Positions 1-6,030 of a stretch of 6,271 nt of DNA are shown here, piece after piece; within the stretch, counting starts at the first letter, position 1; each line of letters opens with the position of its first letter. Source of the stretch: Bacteroidales bacterium (GTDB lineage: Bacteria; Bacteroidota; Bacteroidia; Bacteroidales; UBA1556); NCBI GenBank assembly GCA_029939445.1, contig JAOZSY010000156.1, positions 1-6,271 on the forward strand, read 5' to 3'. The notes under the pieces were generated by a model, which was not told where the DNA came from, made no database searches, and saw only the letters and a list, made by a program, of their open reading frames with translations. Both the position numbers and the translations under genes were made by a program.

Positions 1-714
1 AACCCAATGGGTAAAACGTGGGTAGTGTTTGTAGAAAATTCTAAATACGAATCTTTTGCATCTTTAGATGGCCCTGGTAAGGATATTTCAATTATGAAAG
101 CTGCATTGTCGAAATATAATATTAATGCAGTTATTCATAAAAAGAATTTAACAAAAATTCAAATGGAGAGATTCTTTTCCATAGAACTTCGTGATCAGGT
201 TATTAATAATAACGTAAATTCTATTATTGTATGGTATGCAGGTCATGGAAAATATCTAAATAATACAGGATACTGGGTGCCAGTTGATGGTAAAACAGAT
301 GATGAATTTACTTATTTCAATATTCAAGCATTAAAATCAGCAATGAGTAGTTATAGTAAAGTTGTTACTCATACCCTTGTAGTTACTGATGCTTGTGAGT
401 CTGGACCATCATTTTATCAAGCAATGAGAGGTGAAGATGATGAAGTTAGAAGCTGTGATGACTGGAAAGCAACTAAGTTTAAGTCTTCACAAGTATTTTC
501 TTCAGCAGGATTAGAGCTGGCTTCTGATAATTCACAATTTACAAAAACATTTGCAAATTCACTTATTCATAATCCGAATAATTGTATTCCAATTGGAAGT
601 ATTGTTACACAGGTTAAATCTGCAGTTAAACGTAATAAGCAGCAAGAACCTCAGTTTGGAACAATAGATGGAATGCCAGATGAAAATGGAACGTTCTTCT
701 TTATTAGAAAATAA
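1..714 (+). CDS. Caspase-family (peptidase C14) domain protein, probably 5'-truncated by the window edge
   Basis: This is a predicted cysteine protease of the caspase/metacaspase fold. Counting from the ATG at base 7 (235 residues), the first strand is GKTWVVFVEN (2-11), followed by the usual L.GP.KD helix start (20-26). The catalytic His is H80 in WYAGHG and the catalytic Cys is C130 in TDACESG. The C-terminal part has the family pattern SSAGLELASD, then FT..FA..L, then a Q.P.FG...G.FFF ending. Both catalytic residues are present, so the domain looks active. D128, two residues before the Cys, sits where metacaspases have an S1-pocket Asp, so cleavage after Arg/Lys is plausible (inference). 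The frame is open through the six bases before the ATG (codons for Asn-Pro), and no leader is visible. The domain may therefore be the C-terminal end of a longer protein, or the ATG at 7 may be the true start. I see no signal peptide or membrane segment. A strong terminator follows, so it is not obviously part of the next operon. The substrate is unknown. Confidence 0.85.
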   Translation, partial: NPMGKTWVVFVENSKYESFASLDGPGKDISIMKAALSKYNINAVIHKKNLTKIQMERFFSIELRDQVINNNVNSIIVWYAGHGKYLNNTGYWVPVDGKTDDEFTYFNIQALKSAMSSYSKVVTHTLVVTDACESGPSFYQAMRGEDDEVRSCDDWKATKFKSSQVFSSAGLELASDNSQFTKTFANSLIHNPNNCIPIGSIVTQVKSAVKRNKQQEPQFGTIDGMPDENGTFFFIRK

Positions 715-727
715 GTTTGTTTTCAAG

Positions 728-765
728 AAAAAGAGTAATTCGAAAAACGGATTACTCTTTTTTTT
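728..765 (+). terminator. Rho-independent terminator of the caspase gene
   Basis: A 12-bp stem pairs AAGAGTAATTCG (731-742) with CGGATTACTCTT (748-759), with one T-G wobble and an AAAAA loop. An eight-T run (758-765) follows, and A-T pairs can extend the stem base to 728. It starts 13 bases after the caspase stop codon and separates that gene from the downstream operon. Confidence 0.92.
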
Positions 766-878
766 ATAGTATATTATTATTAATTATTTTCAAAGTATCC
801 CCCTTCATTAACTAATAAATACAAGTATAATAGGTGTTATGTTTCTTTGTCAAATAGTAGTTGGCATTGAATTTAAAG

Positions 879-910
879 TTTACTTTTATTTTAGGGGTGT
901 ATTATTTTTG
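879..910 (+). promoter_or_regulatory. Candidate Bacteroidota-type promoter of the Sia-like operon
   Basis: TATTTTTG at 903-910 is an exact match to the Bacteroidota -7 consensus TAnnTTTG. TTTA at 879-882, 20 bases upstream, is a 3-of-4 match to the -33 TTTG element. Transcription would start near 917, just before the ATG at 929. That fits a short leader and argues against translation starting at the upstream in-frame ATG at 839. In such AT-rich DNA the match could be chance. The -33 element is weak. Confidence 0.4.
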
Positions 911-928
911 TATCTTAAATCACTATAT

Positions 929-3900
929 ATGCGTCTTTTAAATAAAGTATTTTATATTACAGCAATTTCCTTATTGCTACTATTTATTAGTATGTCAGCC
1001 TCTTCTCAAAAATATTTCTTTAGTAATTATGGAATAAAAGAAGGTCTAGCACATTCTCAAATAAAAGATATTGCACAGGATTCAAATGGTTATGTATGGA
1101 TAGGAACTAAAATAGGCCTGTCAAGATTTGATGGAGAAAGGTTTACAAATTTTTCTAAGGAAGATGGTATAGCAGCAAGTGGAGTTAATGCAATATGCGT
1201 TGATAACTCTGGTAATATGTGGTTGGGGCATTTTTTTGGAGGATTAACATTATATCGTAATGGAGAGTTCTGTGAAATTATACTTGATTCTATTAAGAAT
1301 GATATAACAAATATTGTTCAAGATGAAAAGAATCAGATATGGATTGCTACTAATGGAGATGGAGTTTATTTGATAAGTGACCCAAGTGCGGATAAAATTA
1401 TAGTAAATGAACATTATACAGCAAAAGAAAACTTGGGAAATATTATTTTTTCCATGTCTACTACCGAGAGTCTAGGGATGATGTTTGTTACTAGATATGG
1501 AGTTAAGTTCATGAATGAGAAAACTAATGAATGGGAGCTAGTTGACGAACAGTTTTATGCCTGGCCACAATATTTTAATATAATAAAAGTTTATGAAGAT
1601 TCTAAAAAGGGTGTTTGGATAGGAACTTTTAATGGAGGATTGTACTACTATAAAGATATAGATACAAAACCTATAATTTATGATAAACGAGATGGTCTTG
1701 CTAATAATTGGGTAGGTGAAATAGTAGAAGATAATGATGGATCAATTTGGGCAGGTACATGGGGAGGTGGTATCTCAAATATAAACAAAGGAAAGATTCT
1801 CTCATTAAATGAATCAAATGGATTATCAGAAAATAAAGTTAAAAGTATTTATGTTGATTTCGAAGGCAATGTTCTTATAGGTACATATTCTAGTGGCTTG
1901 TCTGTTTTTAAGAGTTTTGCATTTGTTCATTATAGTAAGTTTATAGAAAATAAACCAATACAGGTAAATGCTGTTTATGAAGATGATAAAACTACTGATA
2001 TTTGGCTAGGTACTAATGATGGGATTTTCCAACTAGAAGGAATTAAAGAAGGACGTTATTCTATAGTTGAATATAAAAAAGATAACTTTGGTTTACAGTC
2101 AAATGACATTAGGTTTTTAAGATCTGATGGTAAAAATTTATGGATTGGAACATATGGTGGAGGTGTTTCTGTAATGGATTTGGAAACAAATAAAATAATA
2201 TACGTATATCGAATAAATTCATTATTACAACAGTCGTCAAGATTTGAAAATGTAAGTGCAATGGATGTTGATTCTGAAGGACACGTATGGGTTGGCTCAC
2301 CTGGTGGACTTATTTATTATGAACCAGAAACCGATCAGGCTAATATTCTTACACAAGGTAATAATTTGCAAAGTAATGATATTTCTACAATATACTGTGA
2401 TGATGAAAATACTGTTTGGATAGGCCATTTAGGCAAAGGGATAACAAAAATTATAGGTAGTGAGATAACTAGATACGATATAAATGAAGAGTATACACCT
2501 GCTGTAATATATGGTAATGGTAGTGAGTTATTTGTTGGTACTGAAGGAAAAGGAATGTATATATATTCCGATGGAGTGGAAAAGAAACATTTCACAATGG
2601 CTACTGGGCTTATTTCTGATATGGTAATAGCAATACAGAAAGATGGTGATGGAAATATTTTTTGCGGAACAAATAATGGGCTTAGCAGAATTGATAAAAA
2701 ATTATATGAAGTAAATTCTTATGGGGAAAAGAAAGGTTTTGAAGGAGTAGAAATAATGCATGAAGCATTATATTTTGGCAGTAAATATTTATGGGCAGGA
2801 ACAGCAATAGGCTTTACTAAGGTTAGAACAGAGTTATTAATAGTAGATGAAAAGCCACCAGTTACATTTGTAACGAAACTTAGGATAAATCTAGAAGAGA
2901 TAGATAAAAGCAGTAATATTTCTTTAAAACATAATGAGAATGCTATTTTAATTGATTATAAGGCAATATGTATATCAGAGGCGTCATCAGTAGTGTATAA
3001 GGTTCGCTTGCTAGGAGCAGAGAAGGAATGGCAGCCTGAAACTAAACAAACCTACGCTAATTTTCCTGCATTACCATCAGGTGACTATGTTTTTGAGGTG
3101 AAAGCAAAAAATAATTCTGGAGTATGGAATGATACTCCTCAAACAGTTGTGTTTACAATAAATCCACCTTTCTGGCAAACTCTGTGGTTTATTTCTTTGG
3201 TATTAATAGTAACAATTGTATCCGTTGTGGTTTTTGTAAAATATAGAGAGAAAAGTTTACTAAAGGAAAAGGCGGAATTAGAAAATAAAGTTCAAGAGCG
3301 GACTGTAGAAATAAGAGAAAAAAATGGTTTATTGGCACAGAAAAATAAGGATATTATGGATAGTATTAACTATGCAAGACGTATTCAGCGTGCAATAATG
3401 CCAACGAAAACGAAGATGGAGGAACTACTAAAATCTTCGTTTATTTATTATAAACCTAAGGATATTGTAAGTGGAGATTTCCATTGGAATACTTTATATA
3501 AAGATCGATTAATTATTGCAGCAGCTGACTGTACTGGGCACGGTGTACCAGGAGCATTTATGAGTATGATTAGCATTAGCTCTCTTAATAAAGTGGTTAA
3601 AGAGAAGCAAATTACCGACCCTGCTCGAATACTTGATAATGTGCGTCACGATATTGTTAATGACTTAAAACAAAGTGGTGAGCAAGCAAAAGATGGTCTA
3701 GATATAGCTTTATTATCAATAGATGTGGATAAAGGACTTGTTCATTATGCAGGTGCTTATAATTCAATGTATATAATTAGAAAAGATAAGATTGATGAAT
3801 CGGCATTGGATTATGATTTTGCATATTCAATTTTTGGAGATAATATGTTAGAGGTAAAGGCTGATAGAATGCCTATCGGAATTTCTGAACGAATGGATAG

Positions 3901-4150
3901 AAACTTTACTACCAAAACTGTGCAAATGCATAAAGGAGACAAGCTTTATATATCTACAGATGGTTATATAGACCAATTTGGAGGAGAAAAGGGTAAGAAA
4001 TTTATGTCAAAAAGGTTTAAAAAGTTATTGTTAGAAATGCCTTTTAATAATGAAGGAGATAGTTTAGAAATACTTGATAAACGTTTTACTGAATGGCGTG
4101 GAGAACATGAGCAAATAGATGATGTTTTAGTAATAGGAATTTGTTTTTAA
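929..4150 (+). CDS. Reg_prop/Y_Y_Y periplasmic sensor fused to a SpoIIE-type PP2C phosphatase (SiaA-like role)
   Basis: Predicted inner-membrane sensor phosphatase of 1073 residues. The ATG at 929 is preferred because it begins a clean signal peptide (MRLLNK, then a hydrophobic run, cleavage near residues 24-27). An in-frame ATG at 839 would put 30 unrelated residues before it. Residues about 30-635 hold 14 recognisable [VLI]W.GT..G(G) blade motifs, from GYVWIGT (54) to KYLWAGT (619), which fits two seven-blade propellers. One blade, near the TESLGMMFVTRYG stretch, is degenerate. A Y_Y_Y domain follows (about 675-745), then one membrane helix (about 750-775) and a coiled-coil linker (about 776-815). 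The linker leads into the SINYARRIQRAIMP motif and a PP2C domain. Metal-ligand motifs are intact: DIVSGDF (D850), ADCTGHGVPGAF (D867), STDGYIDQFGG (D1011) and a terminal DD (1064-1065). There are no histidine-kinase motifs. It is first in the operon with SiaB- and SiaC-family genes, so the likely substrate is phospho-SiaC (inference). The ligand is unknown. Confidence 0.9.
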   Translation: MRLLNKVFYITAISLLLLFISMSASSQKYFFSNYGIKEGLAHSQIKDIAQDSNGYVWIGTKIGLSRFDGERFTNFSKEDGIAASGVNAICVDNSGNMWLGHFFGGLTLYRNGEFCEIILDSIKNDITNIVQDEKNQIWIATNGDGVYLISDPSADKIIVNEHYTAKENLGNIIFSMSTTESLGMMFVTRYGVKFMNEKTNEWELVDEQFYAWPQYFNIIKVYEDSKKGVWIGTFNGGLYYYKDIDTKPIIYDKRDGLANNWVGEIVEDNDGSIWAGTWGGGISNINKGKILSLNESNGLSENKVKSIYVDFEGNVLIGTYSSGLSVFKSFAFVHYSKFIENKPIQVNAVYEDDKTTDIWLGTNDGIFQLEGIKEGRYSIVEYKKDNFGLQSNDIRFLRSDGKNLWIGTYGGGVSVMDLETNKIIYVYRINSLLQQSSRFENVSAMDVDSEGHVWVGSPGGLIYYEPETDQANILTQGNNLQSNDISTIYCDDENTVWIGHLGKGITKIIGSEITRYDINEEYTPAVIYGNGSELFVGTEGKGMYIYSDGVEKKHFTMATGLISDMVIAIQKDGDGNIFCGTNNGLSRIDKKLYEVNSYGEKKGFEGVEIMHEALYFGSKYLWAGTAIGFTKVRTELLIVDEKPPVTFVTKLRINLEEIDKSSNISLKHNENAILIDYKAICISEASSVVYKVRLLGAEKEWQPETKQTYANFPALPSGDYVFEVKAKNNSGVWNDTPQTVVFTINPPFWQTLWFISLVLIVTIVSVVVFVKYREKSLLKEKAELENKVQERTVEIREKNGLLAQKNKDIMDSINYARRIQRAIMPTKTKMEELLKSSFIYYKPKDIVSGDFHWNTLYKDRLIIAAADCTGHGVPGAFMSMISISSLNKVVKEKQITDPARILDNVRHDIVNDLKQSGEQAKDGLDIALLSIDVDKGLVHYAGAYNSMYIIRKDKIDESALDYDFAYSIFGDNMLEVKADRMPIGISERMDRNFTTKTVQMHKGDKLYISTDGYIDQFGGEKGKKFMSKRFKKLLLEMPFNNEGDSLEILDKRFTEWRGEHEQIDDVLVIGICF

Positions 4151-4218
4151 AATAAAAGTCGGATTTAGATAATTTTTTTTTATCTTAGTGGCTTATAATA
4201 ATTCATAAAATTATATAT

Positions 4219-4776
4219 ATGAATACATATGAAAAGTTTCGTAAATTGATGGATAATCACATTATGCTATCATTTAAAGGCGAAATAACTTCAGATATCA
4301 TAACGATGGTGTTGCAGATTATGGAAACAAGACTTGACTCTGTTTCTGAGAAAGGAAACGTTAAAAAGAAGATTTTTAATGTGCTTGTTGAATGTATGCA
4401 AAACCTGTATCATCACTCTGAAGCTGAAGAGCCTGGAAATGTTGATACTAGAAGAGCCATGTTAGAGCTTTTTTATGATAATGATTTCTATTATATACTT
4501 ACAGGGAATTATATTAAAAATGATGCAATTGCCGCATTAAGAGATCGTATTGATAGAGTTAATTCATTGTCTAAAGAAGATTTAAGGAGGTATTATCGTG
4601 AAATATTGGATAATAATATTATTTCTGATAAAGGGGGAGCTGATCTTGGCATGATCGATATGGCTCGTAAATCTGGACAGAAGTTATTCTATCAATTCCA
4701 TGATGTGAATGATTCTCTTTCGTTTTTTGAACTTAGAGTAAAAGTGGCAAAGAATAAACCAAAACTAGATAAATAA
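4219..4776 (+). CDS. siaB: SiaB-family protein kinase (DUF6272)
   Basis: This 185-residue cytoplasmic protein is recognised as SiaB-like from its overall pattern and from the SiaC-family gene after it. SiaB proteins are GHKL-fold kinases that phosphorylate SiaC on a threonine. The N-box-like helix is KIFNVLVECMQNLYHHS (about 51-67), with E58 and N62 in the ATP/Mg positions. The glycine-rich nucleotide-lid region is KGGADLGMIDMARKSG (138-153). The opening FKGEITSDIITMVL and the closing strand (FFELRVKV) are also typical. It has no signal peptide, membrane segment or sensor domain, and its length is normal for the family. It starts 68 bases after the phosphatase stop, with an A/T-rich leader and no Shine-Dalgarno site. 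The expected role is to rephosphorylate the 127-residue SiaC-like protein encoded next, opposing the phosphatase. The closest alternative is an anti-sigma-like GHKL kinase acting on a STAS protein, but no STAS gene is present here. Confidence 0.87.
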   Translation: MNTYEKFRKLMDNHIMLSFKGEITSDIITMVLQIMETRLDSVSEKGNVKKKIFNVLVECMQNLYHHSEAEEPGNVDTRRAMLELFYDNDFYYILTGNYIKNDAIAALRDRIDRVNSLSKEDLRRYYREILDNNIISDKGGADLGMIDMARKSGQKLFYQFHDVNDSLSFFELRVKVAKNKPKLDK

Positions 4777-4807
4777 AAAAAGGTAATAACATATTATATA
4801 TAGAATT

Positions 4808-5191
4808 ATGGATAACTTAATAATAGAAGGTACTCGTCAAACCCCAGAGATTAATTTTGATGTTGAAAGTGGTATATTAAAGCTTGAAGGAAGATCAATT
4901 CCAGAAAATACTTTTGAGTTTTTCACACCTGTTCTAAACTGGTTAGATGCTTATGTAAATTCATCGCCAGATAAAATTGTTGCTAAAATCAACTTAGAAT
5001 ACTTTAATACAAGCTCGTCTAAGTATATTCTTGAAATCTTAAAAAAACTAAAGGTTTTTAAAGTAGAAGGAACAGAAGTTCTTGTGGAGTGGTATTATGA
5101 AGAAGATGATGAGGAGATGATGGAAACAGGTGAGGATTATGAAGATGTAAGTGGGTTGCCATTCGAAATAATTTCATTTGAAGAAGAGTAA
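4808..5191 (+). CDS. siaC: SiaC-family regulatory phosphoprotein (DUF1987)
   Basis: This is a small cytoplasmic switch protein of 127 residues, close to the length of Pseudomonas SiaC. The N-terminus (IIEGTRQTPEINFD, then GILKLEGRSIPEN) and the core (KIVAKINLEYFNTSSSKYILEIL) are the family hallmarks. T68 in the NTSSS motif matches, in number and context, the threonine that SiaB phosphorylates and SiaA dephosphorylates in P. aeruginosa. The C-terminal part is strongly acidic (YYEEDDEEMMETGEDYED, about 96-113), as is common in Bacteroidota members, and ends in a short PFEIISFEEE strand. It lies 31 bases after the kinase gene and 16 before the coiled-coil gene, so co-expression is very likely. 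In the known system, unphosphorylated SiaC binds and activates a diguanylate cyclase. The natural partner candidate here is the coiled-coil membrane protein encoded directly after it (inference). Confidence 0.9.
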   Translation: MDNLIIEGTRQTPEINFDVESGILKLEGRSIPENTFEFFTPVLNWLDAYVNSSPDKIVAKINLEYFNTSSSKYILEILKKLKVFKVEGTEVLVEWYYEEDDEEMMETGEDYEDVSGLPFEIISFEEE

Positions 5192-5207
5192 GATATATTT
5201 ATAAAAA

Positions 5208-5774
5208 ATGGGTGGTCAAAGTATTTATCAGAATGAGTTAGATAATCTAGAGCAAAGTAAGGAATTCTTAAAGCGAAATGATTATTCTCAAATGGAGCTA
5301 CAACTTGAATTTAAGAAGTTGGTAGAGCACTATGAAGAACTGGTAGATCAAGTGAAAATTATTACTAAGATTAGTGATAGACTACAGAAGAAATTAAATA
5401 AAACTAATGATGCATTAGAAAGCTCTAATAATCAACTTGCAGAGCTTAATAATCAGTTAAATGAGACTATAGATCAACTTACTGAAGCGAAAATTGGTAG
5501 GCGAGCTAGTACAATAGTCTTATTTATAGCTATAGGTCTTTTTGTTATATCAGAGGTTTTATTGGAGCCTATTATTGATGATGTGTTTAAGGATAATGCA
5601 TTTGTTGGCTTAGCTCTGAAGCTTGTTGTGGCAATTTTAATTAAACCGGGAGAGGATTTTGCAAATAAATATATGCTCAAGCAGGCCCGTAAAAAACAAA
5701 TGAAAGAGCAAGAGGAAAAACGAGCTGATAAAAAAGTTGATAAAAAAGTAAAGAAAAAAAGAAAAATATTATAG
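5208..5774 (+). CDS. Coiled-coil membrane protein with two hydrophobic segments and a lysine-rich tail; putative SiaC-responsive effector
   Basis: I know no named family for this 188-residue protein. Residues about 28-95 form a long amphipathic coiled coil. Its middle, EELVDQVKIITKISDRLQKK (43-62), recalls from memory the stalk before the catalytic domain of SiaD-like and other GGDEF or adenylate cyclases that sit next to SiaC genes. Further on are N/Q/L repeats (SNNQLAELNNQLNETIDQL, 73-91). Then come two hydrophobic segments, about 101-119 and 131-146, joined by an acidic loop (EPIIDDVFKDN). The last 35 residues are highly basic (K/R-rich, about 154-188). There is no GGDEF, EAL, cyclase or other catalytic motif. 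The start is 16 bases after the siaC stop and the gene is followed by a terminator, so it is the last gene of the operon. Being in the position of siaD suggests it is the output of the switch, perhaps through SiaC binding to the coil. That is inference. A simple membrane scaffold is the alternative. A hairpin with both ends in the cytoplasm fits the basic tail. Confidence 0.8.
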   Translation: MGGQSIYQNELDNLEQSKEFLKRNDYSQMELQLEFKKLVEHYEELVDQVKIITKISDRLQKKLNKTNDALESSNNQLAELNNQLNETIDQLTEAKIGRRASTIVLFIAIGLFVISEVLLEPIIDDVFKDNAFVGLALKLVVAILIKPGEDFANKYMLKQARKKQMKEQEEKRADKKVDKKVKKKRKIL

Positions 5775-5779
5775 AAAAT

Positions 5780-5804
5780 AAAACGGCAATAAGCCGTTTT
5801 TTTT
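5780..5804 (+). terminator. Rho-independent terminator of the Sia-like operon
   Basis: An 8-bp stem pairs AAAACGGC (5780-5787) with GCCGTTTT (5793-5800) around an AATAA loop. Eight T residues (5797-5804) follow. It begins six bases after the stop codon of the coiled-coil gene and defines the 3' end of the four-gene operon. Confidence 0.92.
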
Positions 5805-5828
5805 GTTTCAAAAGCTATTTTTTTTTAG

Positions 5829-5858
5829 TTTAATAATTTATAATTATACTTACATTTG
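5829..5858 (+). promoter_or_regulatory. Candidate promoter for the CarboxypepD_reg gene
   Basis: TACATTTG at 5851-5858 matches the Bacteroidota -7 consensus TAnnTTTG exactly. TTTA at 5829-5832, 18 bases upstream, is a partial -33 element. Transcription would start near 5865 and leave a leader of about 165 bases that carries the dyads at 5874-5907. A second, weaker candidate is TATGTTTA (5920-5927) with TTAG (5896-5899) 20 bases upstream. In that case the dyads would overlap the -33 region. Confidence 0.35.
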
Positions 5859-5873
5859 CTCGCAGTTAATTAT

Positions 5874-5907
5874 TGTATTAAAATACACACATGTATTAGT
5901 TAATACA
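5874..5907. promoter_or_regulatory. Two tandem palindromes, TGTATT-N2-AATACA and TGTATT-N4-AATACA; candidate operator
   Basis: Four copies of the half-site TGTATT are arranged as two back-to-back dyads. One is TGTATT(AA)AATACA at 5874-5887 and the other is TGTATT(AGTT)AATACA at 5892-5907, with four bases between them and centres 19 bases apart. The outer arms also form a perfect 9-bp inverted repeat (TTGTATTAA 5873-5881 with TTAATACAA 5900-5908). This suits a dimeric regulator binding twice, or alternative RNA hairpins in the leader. It lies in the intergenic region before the CarboxypepD_reg gene. No regulator is identified. Confidence 0.5.
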
Positions 5908-5935
5908 AAATGAATTTAATATGTTTATTCTTAAT

Positions 5936-5968
5936 GTGATTTACAAAGGTGATTTGCATGATGATTTA
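5936..5968 (+). repeat. Three short direct repeats, RTGATTT, at 12-13-base spacing
   Basis: GTGATTTA (5936-5943), GTGATTT (5949-5955) and ATGATTTA (5961-5968) repeat with starts 13 and 12 bases apart. An inverted copy, ATCACCTT (5999-6006), pairs perfectly with AAGGTGAT (5946-5953). This could be a protein-binding cluster or a leader RNA stem. The units are short and AT-rich, so chance is possible. The remainder of 5805-6030 shows no gene or recognised riboswitch. Confidence 0.25.
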
Positions 5969-6030
5969 TAGTGCTTAACCTACTACTAGAGGAAAAATAT
6001 CACCTTGTTATCTCATTTTAGGTATGGGGA

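Noticed and set aside
839..928. N-terminal extension of the sensor phosphatase from the ATG at 839
   Set aside because: It would bury the signal peptide 30 residues inside the protein, has no family resemblance, and overlaps a good promoter-like element.
2109..2595. Two open frames of 63 and 86 codons on the minus strand
   Set aside because: They lie inside the propeller coding region, have low-complexity translations with no family resemblance, and are explained by the composition of the plus-strand gene.
929..4150. Calling the large protein a hybrid two-component histidine kinase because of its Reg_prop and Y_Y_Y domains
   Set aside because: No HisKA, HATPase or receiver motifs are present after the membrane helix. 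The C-terminus is a clear SpoIIE/PP2C phosphatase.
4167..4188. AGATAA/TTATCT inverted repeat with a T-rich loop between the phosphatase and siaB, and TATCTTAG as a possible internal promoter
   Set aside because: The stem is only six mostly A-T pairs with no T-tract after it, and the promoter match has one mismatch and no -33 partner. The 68-base gap is compatible with a single operon.
5474..5680. A 68-codon minus-strand open frame
   Set aside because: It is antisense to the hydrophobic part of the coiled-coil gene and has no independent start signal or recognisable product.
1..5774. Treating the caspase gene as a member or effector of the Sia-like operon
   Set aside because: A strong intrinsic terminator (728-765) and a separate promoter candidate lie between them. 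A functional link is possible but the sequence does not support it.
5891..5990. Small peptides starting at ATGs in the leader of the last gene
   Set aside because: The frames close within two to nine codons and show no ribosome-binding signal or conserved peptide feature.
6024..6030. ATG at 6024 as the start of the last gene
   Set aside because: It is out of frame with the signal peptide and CarboxypepD_reg domain, which are read from 6031.
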